The notes under the pieces were generated by a model. That model was not told where the DNA came from. It was given only the letters and a program-made list of their open reading frames with translations, and made no database searches. A program made the position numbers and the translations under genes. A stretch of DNA of 64,000 bases from a virus. Positions 20,786 through 27,436 of this stretch are shown one piece after another. How positions within the stretch are numbered: the stretch's first letter is position 1; each line of letters opens with the position of its first letter. The stretch lies in IMG/VR virus record IMGVR_UViG_3300046690_000348, positions 1 to 64,000 of that record; one strand, given 5' to 3'.

Positions 20786-21876
20786 GGTGTCCTCTCTTGT
20801 GTTGCTGCCATCGGTGCAGTATGACGAATCGCGGCGACACCTGACCATGCCTCGACGTAACGGTCGACGTGATCTTCCATCACCCACCGCGACGCGACTT
20901 CGCGCCCCTGCTCGGCTTGTTCGGCGCGCAGTGCCGGGGATTGGATCAACCGGCGCAGAGCGGACACCCACTGTCGGCCTCGGTCAGCAAGGTTGCCGCA
21001 GCCCTGCGCGGTGAACCGCTTGTATTCGTCGGTCGGCGAGCAGACGAACGGGACGCCAGTCGCCGCGTAGTCGAGTGGCTTGAGCCACGACTTCGAGCGG
21101 TTGAACATCGTGTCAGCCAATGGTGCGATGCCAATGTCGAAGCGGGCGACCTCGTGCGGGTAGCGGTCCATGCTGACACCGACGACGAGTTCGGGTTCCT
21201 GGGGCAAACTGAGCACCTGGTCGACGCGGTAGTTGTCGCCGAGCACGACGAGACGGGCCGATGGCTCCGAACGCAGCACCGTCGACATCGCGCCTTGCAG
21301 AACGTTCAAGTCCCCGGCGTGCGAACCGACCTTGCCGGTCCAACCGATCTTGACGACGTCCGGGTCCCTGTCTGCCAGTACGTCGAGGTAACGGCGCGGG
21401 ATGTGGTTCTCGACCACGATCGCCCGTTTCTGCCCGTAGACACGAGCCAGGGCGGGCGTGGTGACCACCACGGCGTCGGCGTACATGCAGCAACGCGCAA
21501 GGTGCTGCCAGTTCGCCTCGGGTGACGTCGCCGGGTTGAGGTACTCGAACGCGTCATGTTGGGCGTGAACGGCCGACAGGTCGTCATCGAGTTCGACCAC
21601 GCAGCGCACACCATTCTGCTGCAAGAGTTGGATGGCGAACACGTTGCGCCACGCCAGTGGACGTTGGAACACGACCACGTCGAAGTCGATGTCGCCGGTC
21701 AGCTTCGCCTGCGGGATCCCGCGATGGTCGAGGCCGACCATGACCGGCATCGAGAGCATCGGCCCGGGGGCGAACACCGTCACGTCATGCCCGGCGGCGC
21801 GGGCGAGTTCGCCGGGCCAACGCATCCGCAGATTCCCGCACGCGCCGTTGTCAGCCGGGTACAGGTGGATCCGCAC
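20782..21876 (-). CDS. Glycosyltransferase (GT-B fold, GT4-like)
   Basis: 364 residues. MRIHLYPADNGACGNLRMRW start, Rossmann-type N-domain (HDVTVFAPGP; VRCVVELDDDLSAVHAQHDA), IVVENHIPRRYLD, and C-domain KIGWTGKVGSHAGDLNVLQG, ARLVVLGDNYR, FDIGIAPLADTMFNRSKSWL and LKPLDYAATGVPFVCSPTDE, the K-x-L-E/D-x-x-A-x-G-x-P nucleotide-sugar motif of GT4 enzymes. GTG 21876 is preferred because GAAGGCGACA precedes it; a TTG at 21888 is possible. Transfers a sugar from a nucleotide donor. The acceptor (phage DNA base, virion protein or host envelope) is unknown. Confidence 0.85.
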   Translation of the reverse strand: MRIHLYPADNGACGNLRMRWPGELARAAGHDVTVFAPGPMLSMPVMVGLDHRGIPQAKLTGDIDFDVVVFQRPLAWRNVFAIQLLQQNGVRCVVELDDDLSAVHAQHDAFEYLNPATSPEANWQHLARCCMYADAVVVTTPALARVYGQKRAIVVENHIPRRYLDVLADRDPDVVKIGWTGKVGSHAGDLNVLQGAMSTVLRSEPSARLVVLGDNYRVDQVLSLPQEPELVVGVSMDRYPHEVARFDIGIAPLADTMFNRSKSWLKPLDYAATGVPFVCSPTDEYKRFTAQGCGNLADRGRQWVSALRRLIQSPALRAEQAEQGREVASRWVMEDHVDRYVEAWSGVAAIRHTAPMAATQERTP

Positions 21877-22159
21877 TGTCGCCTTCAATCACGTCGGCCT
21901 CGATGGCGTCCGGGTACTTCTCGGGTCCGCCGATGATCTGACCGGTCGGGAACATCTCGGAGAACACCTCGCGGACCGCTGCGAGCGGATCGGTGCCGCC
22001 CGGGAAGCGGCCGAACACGGCGGTCGGCGTCGAATGGACACGCATGTGGAGGAACGCTGGCGGCGCCGGATCGGTCGACTTACGACCCGTGCGTTCGAGG
22101 AACACACGGGCGGCTTCGTCCTGTTCGGCGATCGGGTCACGTGGCGCGTCGGCGCTCAT
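21851..22159 (-). CDS. Hypothetical protein (102 aa)
   Basis: Ribosome site AGGAGCCGAG before ATG 22159. MSADAPRDPIAEQDEAARVF, then FLHMRVHSTPTAVFGRFPGG and VFSEMFPTGQIIGGPEKYPD. Its 3' end overlaps the glycosyltransferase start by 26 bases. Function unknown. Confidence 0.65.
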   Translation of the reverse strand: MSADAPRDPIAEQDEAARVFLERTGRKSTDPAPPAFLHMRVHSTPTAVFGRFPGGTDPLAAVREVFSEMFPTGQIIGGPEKYPDAIEADVIEGDSADPPVPG

Positions 22160-22559
22160 ACTCGGCTCCTGACATTCTCACGCCGCGCTTCTCGGCTTCG
22201 ATCCGGTTCGTGCCCTTCCAGTCATGGTGAGCGCGGCACGCCACCTGCACGTTGTCCACGTCGAGGTGCCCGCCGGGGGCGACGCCGCGCTGGGCGATCT
22301 CGTCGCAGTCGAGCGGTTCGCCGGGCGGATGCCAGCACTTCACCTCGGGGACGACGTCCTGCAACTGGCAGCGATACCCGGCGCGGCGAAGCGCCTCCTC
22401 GCGGACGGCGTCGCGGGCCGGGCGTTCAGCCTTGCGTTTCTCAGACTCGCGCTTGACCTGCGGCCGGGGCTTGGTCGGGTCGGGCCACCGTTTGCGGGCC
22501 TTCGGACCGGTCGTGCGCGCGAGCGGGGTGCTGCGGTCGAGCGGGGTGCTGCGCTTCAT
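22137..22559 (-). CDS. HNH endonuclease-like protein (140 aa)
   Basis: A basic N-terminus (KARKRWPDPTKPRPQVKRES) is followed by the HNH finger. Its parts are YRCQLQ with a later C, GGHLDVDNVQVACRAHHDWK giving the H...N...H set, and a cysteine in CRAHH. Phage HNH proteins commonly nick DNA near packaging or recombination sites, or act as mobile endonucleases. Here it sits between recombination genes rather than next to terminase. ATG 22559 has TAGCGT ten bases upstream. Confidence 0.75.
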   Translation of the reverse strand: MKRSTPLDRSTPLARTTGPKARKRWPDPTKPRPQVKRESEKRKAERPARDAVREEALRRAGYRCQLQDVVPEVKCWHPPGEPLDCDEIAQRGVAPGGHLDVDNVQVACRAHHDWKGTNRIEAEKRGVRMSGAEYERRRAT

Positions 22560-22598
22560 CTGGCCCCGGACGCTACCAGACCGGGAGTCTGCGGTTGT

Positions 22599-22682
22599 TT
22601 ACTGGCGCATACTCCGCGCCACGACCACGAACACCGCAATGGCGCCGATAGTGAACCCGACGATGAGAGCGGCGGCGATCAC
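22599..22682 (-). CDS. Tiny single-span membrane peptide (27 aa)
   Basis: GTG overlaps the stop of the Sak4-like gene (GTGA). The whole peptide is essentially one membrane helix: IAAALIVGFTIGAIAVFVVV followed by ARSMRQ. Too small for certainty, but the overlap and composition argue that it is real. Confidence 0.45.
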   Translation of the reverse strand: MIAAALIVGFTIGAIAVFVVVARSMRQ

Positions 22683-23905
22683 GCCGGGACGGTTTCCTCG
22701 TCGTCGGCAGCCGCTTCGGCGGGGAGACCCTCACGGATCGCGGCGGCGACCCGTGCCGCGGTCCAACGACCGTCGACCTCGACGCCGAGCGTGCGGGCGA
22801 TGTGAAGCAGATCAGCCTTGTCGCGTCCTTCCAGTCCGTCGCCGACGACCGGGATCTCCTCATCCTCGGGCAGCGGCGAGTTGATCGCCTCGACCAGTTC
22901 CTCCATGAACGCCTGCTGCTCGGGTGCGAGCGGTGGTTCGGTGATGGTGGGCCGGATCTCCGGTGGCGCCAGCCACGCGTCGACTCGTTCCTTGACCCAG
23001 TTGAACGCGGCGGCGGCGTCCTCGGCGAGCAGATCGTCGGGGGCGCCGAACGCTGCGACGAACGCCAGCTTCAAGTCGGAACGCTCGGGCGGGTCATCGA
23101 CCAGATCGAACTGGGCGAGGATCATGTTCACGTCGGCGCGACCGATCCGTTGGATGCCACCGTCGATCCACGTCGCGTAGGCGTAGGCGACGTCGGCGCT
23201 GTAGCTCGGCTCGACATCGGACATCGTGAGTTCCGGCGGGCACGACGACGACGTGACCGAGAAGTGGTGGTCGGGGTCGAGCGTGACGATCGTCTCGAAC
23301 TCGAAGTCGATCCCGAGTCGCTGGTCCGGGGCGGCGCCGATCCGGCGGGTGACGTGGACGAGCCGTCCCCCCATGTCTTTCTCCTCGACCACGTACTCGG
23401 TCTTGGAGCGGATGGTGACGATGAGGTGGCACGGCAGCCGCGCCAACGAGTCGAGCATGTCGCGGTGGACCGGCGCGCCGACCTTCCAACCCGATGGTGA
23501 CGAGTCCACGATGTCTTGCACTCCGCCACGCCCGGACCAGAACGGTGAGATCGAGTCGATCACGACGACACCGTTCGGGCCGACCGCCTCCGCGGCCATC
23601 TCGGCTTTGCGCACGAGCACGACCGGGTCGAATGGTCCGCCCCAGCAGTGATGCCAGAACATCCACGGCGGCGCCGTCAGGTCCGCGTTGCATTCCTCGC
23701 CCGGCGACGGGGCGTAGGCGGCGGCGCGGCGATGCTCGGTGTCGATCACCGCGACCGGCTTGTCGTCGGCGAGGATGCTCGCCCATTGGATCGCGAGGCG
23801 GGTCTTGCCTGCGCCCTTCGGTCCCTCGACGGCGACACGCGCATGGTGGCGTTCGCGGACGGCGGGGGCGAACCCGCGGGGTGGGCCGGTCTCGGTGTCG
23901 CTCAT
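22679..23905 (-). CDS. Sak4-like RecA-type ATPase (recombinase/annealing accessory)
   Basis: 408 residues. Walker A GPKGAGKT (28-35), AVIDTEHRRA (first acidic strand) and Walker B GVVVIDSISPFWSGRGG (about 112-128) define the RecA-fold ATPase of Sak4/AAA_24 phage proteins. The C-terminal end (RDKADLLHIARTLGVEVDGR through RVAAAIREGL) is a SAP/HeH-like helical DNA-binding motif. Sak4 proteins act as single-strand annealing recombinases, usually with a partner SSB. None was identified here. Coupled by ATGA to the Gam/Gp157-like gene. Confidence 0.8.
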   Translation of the reverse strand: MSDTETGPPRGFAPAVRERHHARVAVEGPKGAGKTRLAIQWASILADDKPVAVIDTEHRRAAAYAPSPGEECNADLTAPPWMFWHHCWGGPFDPVVLVRKAEMAAEAVGPNGVVVIDSISPFWSGRGGVQDIVDSSPSGWKVGAPVHRDMLDSLARLPCHLIVTIRSKTEYVVEEKDMGGRLVHVTRRIGAAPDQRLGIDFEFETIVTLDPDHHFSVTSSSCPPELTMSDVEPSYSADVAYAYATWIDGGIQRIGRADVNMILAQFDLVDDPPERSDLKLAFVAAFGAPDDLLAEDAAAAFNWVKERVDAWLAPPEIRPTITEPPLAPEQQAFMEELVEAINSPLPEDEEIPVVGDGLEGRDKADLLHIARTLGVEVDGRWTAARVAAAIREGLPAEAAADDEETVPA

Positions 23906-24495
23906 GTTGGTGCCTCCGCGGTGTAGAACCGGCCGAGATCGAAGTCTCCGCCGGGGTCGATCTTCAAGCCGGGGACCTTCTCCCCGGTCTCCGTAACGAT
24001 GGCGCGTCCGTCGATCACCTTGATGATCGGGTCGAGCACCTTCTTCGCCTCGGTCTTGGCAATCTCCTCTTTGGTGTCGGGGATGCGCACCGCGGTGGTG
24101 GCGTTCACCTTCGCCCATTCGAGGAACGCTGCGGCGTCGTCGTACGTCCAGCGCGGCTGAGCCTTCGCTGAACGCAGCGTGCCGGACGGCAAGTTGATCT
24201 TGAGTGCCTTCGGATCCTCTTGCAGCCGGGCGTGATGCCACAATGCGAGCGCCTGCTCCAACCATCCGATGGTGGCCTTGATCGGATCGACCTGCGCGGA
24301 GCGGGTGTCGTTCAGTTCCGCTATCAGCTTGTCGAACATCGCCTCAATGCGTTCCCGCTCAGCGCGCAAGCGCAGCAGGCGACGCAGGTAGTACATCGCC
24401 TGCACATCCTCGGCGGGCAGCGCGCTGGCTGGCGTCTCGGAGTACGCCGGTTCAGGTCCCGAAAGGACCTGCTCCATCTGATCCTCGGGTGTCAT
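23902..24495 (-). CDS. Gam/Gp157-like host-nuclease inhibitor
   Basis: 197 residues. Long N-terminal helical hairpin (YYLRRLLRLRAERERIEAMF; ATIGWLEQALALWHHARLQE), then LKINLPSGTLRSAKAQPRWT, AAAFLEWAKVNATTAVRIPD and KKVLDPIIKVIDGRAIVTET ending in PGLKI. This is the layout of the siphovirus Gp157/Mu Gam group, which binds DNA ends and blocks RecBCD/AddAB-type exonucleases. Next to Sak4, as usual. TAAGGT seven bases before the ATG suggests a leaderless unit. Confidence 0.75.
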   Translation of the reverse strand: MTPEDQMEQVLSGPEPAYSETPASALPAEDVQAMYYLRRLLRLRAERERIEAMFDKLIAELNDTRSAQVDPIKATIGWLEQALALWHHARLQEDPKALKINLPSGTLRSAKAQPRWTYDDAAAFLEWAKVNATTAVRIPDTKEEIAKTEAKKVLDPIIKVIDGRAIVTETGEKVPGLKIDPGGDFDLGRFYTAEAPT

Positions 24496-24502
24496 GGGTT
24501 AC

Positions 24503-24508
24503 ACCTTA
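24503..24508 (-). promoter_or_regulatory. Candidate leaderless promoter (TAAGGT-N7-ATG)
   Basis: TAAGGT at 24503-24508, seven bases before the ATG at 24495; the same hexamer precedes starts at 28006 and 29153. It would drive the recombination operon. Confidence 0.5.
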
Positions 24509-24525
24509 CGCGAGGGGTGCGACAG

Positions 24526-24762
24526 TTAGGCCCGGACGAGCGAGTTGAGGCACACGAGGCCGTAGAACTCGCCGTTGTCGGCATCCTCCACGTAGCACAT
24601 TCCCATCGTGCCGTTCTTCGGGCAGCCGAACGGTTGCATCTTGACAAGCCGGGCGCCATCAGGGATCGGGACGCTGCGCTTCGAGATCATGTCGAACAGG
24701 ACAGGGTCGTAGCGGTACACCGTCTTGCGTGGCGTGCGGCCAGTGCGGATCTTGGTGGTCAT
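24526..24762 (-). CDS. Hypothetical protein (78 aa)
   Basis: Excellent ribosome site (GGGAGGTGACTCA) before ATG 24762. Basic N-terminus MTTKIRTGRTPRKTVYRYDP, then FGCPKNGTMGMCYVEDADNG. Only four bases from the upstream gene. No family recognised. Confidence 0.7.
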   Translation of the reverse strand: MTTKIRTGRTPRKTVYRYDPVLFDMISKRSVPIPDGARLVKMQPFGCPKNGTMGMCYVEDADNGEFYGLVCLNSLVRA

Positions 24763-24766
24763 TGAG

Positions 24767-25123
24767 TCACCTCCCATCGCCGTCATAGCGGGTGGGCGGC
24801 GTGTAGCCGAGAGCCTTCATCACGTCTTTGATGGCGTTGATCGCCGTATAGCACTTGCCTGCCACGCTGTCGACCTTGTTGGCGTCTCGGGCCTCATCTT
24901 TGATGTCGAACAGGAGGTGGAACGCCTCGGTCAGTGCGGCGTCGGTGGCGTCCATCTCGATGGCCCCGGGGCCGTTCGGGTCAGGGGGCGTGGCCTTCGG
25001 CACTGCGTTGTGGAGGTGAACGCCGTCGCCGGTGTGCATCGCTCCGAGCGTGCCATTGGTGGCCGTATAGAACCTGACCGCCTCACCGCAGTCGAGGCAG
25101 GTCGTGTAGAACGGTTCGGTCAT
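24767..25123 (-). CDS. Hypothetical protein with CxxC (118 aa)
   Basis: ATG 25123 follows AAAGGAAACCACCACA, the ribosome-site/GAAACCACCAC element seen at other early genes. An in-frame ATG at 25153 (MTIPGKETTT) overlaps the previous stop and is an alternative. FYTTCLDCGEAVRFYTATNG is a metal-binding-like knuckle; the second half is helical (LTEAFHLLFDIKDEARDANK). Function unknown. Confidence 0.65.
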   Translation of the reverse strand: MTEPFYTTCLDCGEAVRFYTATNGTLGAMHTGDGVHLHNAVPKATPPDPNGPGAIEMDATDAALTEAFHLLFDIKDEARDANKVDSVAGKCYTAINAIKDVMKALGYTPPTRYDGDGR

Positions 25124-25149
25124 TGTGGTGGTTTCCTTTCCGGGGATTG

Positions 25150-25335
25150 TCATAGGTCGTCGCGCCACTCGCGGATGGTGCGCTCGACCATCTCGCGATT
25201 GTCGGTGATTGGTAGCCCGAGCAGTTCGCTCGTCATCTCCACGATCGCCCGGTCATACTCGGGGTTCTCGCCATCCTCGCTGATCAAGCCAGCGGCGGCA
25301 GCCAGGACGTTTCCCTTGGTGTTCATCATCCTCAT
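25150..25335 (-). CDS. Hypothetical helical protein (61 aa)
   Basis: MRMMNTKGNVLAAAAGLISE start overlapping the upstream stop (ATGA), then IVEMTSELLGLPITDNREMV and an Arg/Trp-rich tail. No recognised family. Confidence 0.65.
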   Translation of the reverse strand: MRMMNTKGNVLAAAAGLISEDGENPEYDRAIVEMTSELLGLPITDNREMVERTIREWRDDL

Positions 25336-25436
25336 TTCTTGTTCTTCGGTTTCTTCGAGCCACGCTTCGGCCAGTGACCGGCGCCGCCGACGTACTTCGT
25401 GGGGCGAGTGGTGTTCTCCGGGTCATGGGGTCTCAT
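25332..25436 (-). CDS. Very basic mini-protein (34 aa), leaderless
   Basis: MRPHDPENTTRPTKYVGGAG followed by a Lys-rich tail (KRGSKKPKNKK). ATG lies nine bases after the -10 of P4 and has no ribosome site. Its stop overlaps the next start, supporting translation. Its high Lys/Arg content suggests nucleic-acid or ribosome binding; no family recognised. Confidence 0.55.
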   Translation of the reverse strand: MRPHDPENTTRPTKYVGGAGHWPKRGSKKPKNKK

Positions 25437-25445
25437 CACGACTTG

Positions 25446-25475
25446 ATTATGCGCAGATCGACTACGGTTTGTCAA
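25446..25475 (-). promoter_or_regulatory. Early promoter P4 (TTGACA-N18-CATAAT)
   Basis: -35 TTGACA at 25470-25475, -10 CATAAT at 25446-25451, minus strand. Differs from P3 by only a few bases over 40. The TAG stop of the 25462-25617 gene lies inside the spacer (CCGTAG). Drives the leftward early operon. Confidence 0.85.
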
Positions 25476-25617
25476 GAGTGTTGCCACTCTCGATGAACGC
25501 ATAGTCCCAGGCCAGACGCCCCGTCAAAGGGTCATCTTCTGGTTCACGATCCGGTTCACGGTCATCGGGGATGTCCCAACGATCGGATGGGTCGTAGCGT
25601 GGCTCGTCGTCGGGCAT
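25462..25617 (-). CDS. Hypothetical acidic protein (51 aa)
   Basis: MPDDEPRYDPSDRWDIPDDR and a Glu/Asp-rich middle, ending LAWDYAFIESGNTLDKP. TGATG overlap with the upstream gene. The last codons double as promoter P4. Function unknown. Confidence 0.6.
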   Translation of the reverse strand: MPDDEPRYDPSDRWDIPDDREPDREPEDDPLTGRLAWDYAFIESGNTLDKP

Positions 25618-25805
25618 CAGAACACCGAGTTCTTGGCGTCGGCGCACCGGTCGGCCATCACGATCAGAGCGATCTTGCAGATCCTCGGGTTGTGCTTGCC
25701 GTCAGTCTCGATGCAGAGCGGGCATGTCGCTTTGCGCTTGAGCGCCTCGCGCAGTTCGGCCGGGGTCATCCCGACGAACTCGGCCGCGAGTTCCAGGTCT
25801 GTCAT
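25617..25805 (-). CDS. Hypothetical zinc-binding protein (62 aa)
   Basis: ATG 25805 with a strong ribosome site (TAGGAGGAAACCACC). MTDLELAAEFVGMTPAELRE helix, then CPLCIETDGKHNPRIC with C-x-x-C...C, ending DRCADAKNSVF. Small HTH-plus-zinc appearance; role unknown. Confidence 0.65.
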   Translation of the reverse strand: MTDLELAAEFVGMTPAELREALKRKATCPLCIETDGKHNPRICKIALIVMADRCADAKNSVF

Positions 25806-25825
25806 GGTGGTTTCCTCCTACCGGA

Positions 25826-25855
25826 ATCTTACGTCGCCGGGACGCATGTTGTCAA
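25826..25855 (-). promoter_or_regulatory. Promoter P6 (TTGACA-N18-TAAGAT)
   Basis: -35 TTGACA at 25850-25855, -10 TAAGAT at 25826-25831, minus strand, upstream of the ribosome-site-led gene at 25805. Back-to-back with the plus-strand promoter at 25861-25889. Confidence 0.75.
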
Positions 25856-25860
25856 CTCTG

Positions 25861-25889
25861 TTGCGGATGTCGCCGGGGTGGTGTACGCT
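25861..25889 (+). promoter_or_regulatory. Promoter of the von Willebrand A gene (TTGCGG-N17-TACGCT)
   Basis: TTGCGG at 25861-25866 and TACGCT at 25884-25889 on the plus strand, followed by a 29-base leader with AGGAGA before ATG 25919. Divergent from P6. Confidence 0.55.
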
Positions 25890-25918
25890 CCGCTCAACCC
25901 CAGACCAGGAGACTGAAC

Positions 25919-26587
25919 ATGACCAATCCAACCGCCACCCACGTCACCCTCATCGCCGACCGAACCGGGTCGATGCAGTCGGTCAAGACCGATGCCGAGG
26001 GAGCGATCAACGCGTTCCTCGCCGACCAGCGCAAGCTGACCGACACCTGCACCCTGCTGCTCGTGGACTTCGATGACCACGATCCGTTCCGCATCGTCTA
26101 CGACGGACCGGTGCAAGACAGCGTCGACTACAAGCTCATGCCTCGCGGCAACACCCCACTGCGCGACGCAGTCGGCAAGGGCATCGTGATCACCGGCGAG
26201 CGCCTCGCCGCACTCTCCGAGGACGAGCGTCCGGCCACCGTGATCTTCGTCATCCAGACCGATGGTCACGAGAACGCCTCGCGCGAGTACACCCAGGACC
26301 AGGTCAACGCGATGATCAACGAGCAGACCGAGAAGTGGGGTTGGACGTTCGTGTTCATGGCGTCCGGCCCGACCGCATGGGGTGCGTCGCAGGCGTACGC
26401 CGGGACGCAGATGGGCCAGAACGTCTATCGGTCGACCGGCACGGCGAAGGGCATGACGGTCAGCACCGCCTATCTGAGCGACACGGTCAGCGCCGTCCGC
26501 GGCGGTGTCGCTGTCGCAGCGGCGTTCGCTGGCGCGGTCGACATTGACGACGACGGCACCGTCAAGACGGACGACCCGGACGACTGA
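25919..26587 (+). CDS. von Willebrand factor A domain protein (222 aa)
   Basis: The first strand THVTLIADRTGSMQS carries the MIDAS D-x-T-G-S (Asp14, Thr16, Ser18), LMPRGNTPLRDAVGKGI the MIDAS threonine (Thr79), and VIFVIQTDGHENAS the third acidic site (Asp115). The domain spans almost the whole protein, with no signal peptide or membrane helix, so it is cytoplasmic. The acidic tail ends TVKTDDPDD. Related genes occur in actinobacteria and their phages and may mediate metal-dependent protein contacts. It is a lone plus-strand gene in a long minus-strand region with its own promoter and ribosome site (AGGAGACTGAAC). Confidence 0.85.
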   Translation: MTNPTATHVTLIADRTGSMQSVKTDAEGAINAFLADQRKLTDTCTLLLVDFDDHDPFRIVYDGPVQDSVDYKLMPRGNTPLRDAVGKGIVITGERLAALSEDERPATVIFVIQTDGHENASREYTQDQVNAMINEQTEKWGWTFVFMASGPTAWGASQAYAGTQMGQNVYRSTGTAKGMTVSTAYLSDTVSAVRGGVAVAAAFAGAVDIDDDGTVKTDDPDD

Positions 26588-26589
26588 CG

Positions 26590-26808
26590 TCAGGCGGTGG
26601 CTGGAACCTTGGCTCTCGCGCGGGCTTGCCCGCCGAGTGCCCCGGCCATCTGGAACGCGTCCTCCATCGACGGCAGCGACTCGGAGTAGCTCCCGTCAGC
26701 GAACCTGACGACGTACTCGATCTTCGAGTTCTGAGCCAATGGTTGCGGCGGCGCGTCCGCGGTGTAGACGATCTGCTCGGCGCTGGCGCCCTGGCATCCG
26801 CATCCCAT
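26590..26808 (-). CDS. Hypothetical protein (72 aa)
   Basis: MGCGCQGASAEQIVYTADAP, with cysteines at the N-terminus, then KIEYVVRFADGSYSESLPSM and an Ala-rich end. Its stop and that of the vWA gene converge two bases apart, creating the palindrome CTGACGTCAG (26584-26593). Small structural protein possible; function unknown. Confidence 0.65.
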   Translation of the reverse strand: MGCGCQGASAEQIVYTADAPPQPLAQNSKIEYVVRFADGSYSESLPSMEDAFQMAGALGGQARARAKVPATA

Positions 26809-26809
26809 G

Positions 26810-27202
26810 TCAGGCGACCGGGACGGACACGATGGTGTGGGTGCCGCCCGAGTAGTCGTGGACGCTCGACGGAAGCTCGATCGAACCGACCGGCGTCTCG
26901 ACCGTGGGATCCGGGGTGTAGCTCATGTCGGCCTCACCGGTCATCGGCGTCGGCGCCGTGTGCGGGTACTGCTCGCCGGGCACGATCTCGGCCGGTGCTT
27001 CCTCACCGGCCTTCACCTCGGCCGTCGCGATGGCGGTGAGGAGATCCTCGTTCGTCATCTTCGTGCGGCCACGAATGTTGAGTTCGGCGGCGCGTTCGAG
27101 CGCGGCGTCGTGGTCGGCGATGGCGGCTTCGAGTTCCTCGGTCGTCATCTTGCTGCGGCCTTTGATGTCGAGTTCGCTGGCTCGCTCGTGCAGTTCGTCC
27201 AT
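26810..27202 (-). CDS. Two-SAP/HeH-motif protein (130 aa)
   Basis: Strong ribosome site (GGAGGAATC). Two homologous helical modules: LHERASELDIKGRSKMTTEE and LERAAELNIRGRTKMTNEDL, each the helix-extended-helix motif of SAP/Rho-N type, known to bind DNA or RNA. A Pro/Thr/Gly-rich C-terminal half follows (GEQYPHTAPTPMTGEADMSY). Such proteins often sit near head and connector genes. Role unknown. Confidence 0.65.
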   Translation of the reverse strand: MDELHERASELDIKGRSKMTTEELEAAIADHDAALERAAELNIRGRTKMTNEDLLTAIATAEVKAGEEAPAEIVPGEQYPHTAPTPMTGEADMSYTPDPTVETPVGSIELPSSVHDYSGGTHTIVSVPVA

Positions 27203-27221
27203 GATTCCTCCTGTAACGGGC

Positions 27222-27419
27222 TTACTCCACCGTAGTACCCGAGGAGGGCATGGGACCGAACATTGCTTCGAGGTCCGCCTGCACCCGCTTGCGCCGTCCG
27301 GCCACCAGGTCGGGATCTTCCTCACGTGGGATCCCGAAGCGTTCGGCCATCTTGCGCCACTCACCCATTCGCACCGGTTCCTCCGGGTACGCCATCTCCA
27401 TGTAGGTGATGGCGACCAC
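27222..27419 (-). CDS. Tail assembly chaperone second frame (frameshift candidate)
   Basis: The stand-alone frame from GTG 27419 (VVAITYMEMAYPEEPVRMGE) lacks a ribosome site. The same frame is open upstream past 27600 over the 3' part of the 27437-28006 gene, in the -1 frame, and reads protein-like there (RLLIRGGTNLRDLTYADAAV). This matches the G/GT tail-chaperone scheme, in which a programmed frameshift adds this region. No canonical slippery heptamer was found. It would bind the tape measure protein during tail assembly. Confidence 0.5.
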   Translation of the reverse strand: MVAITYMEMAYPEEPVRMGEWRKMAERFGIPREEDPDLVAGRRKRVQADLEAMFGPMPSSGTTVE

Positions 27420-27436
27420 GGCTGCGTCGGCGTAGG

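Noticed and set aside
22137-22559. HNH gene considered a homing endonuclease or intron
   Set aside because: No interrupted gene or intron sequences are seen around it.
26584-26593. CTGACGTCAG palindrome considered an operator
   Set aside because: It is produced by two convergent stop codons (TGA and TCA) and is not upstream of any gene.
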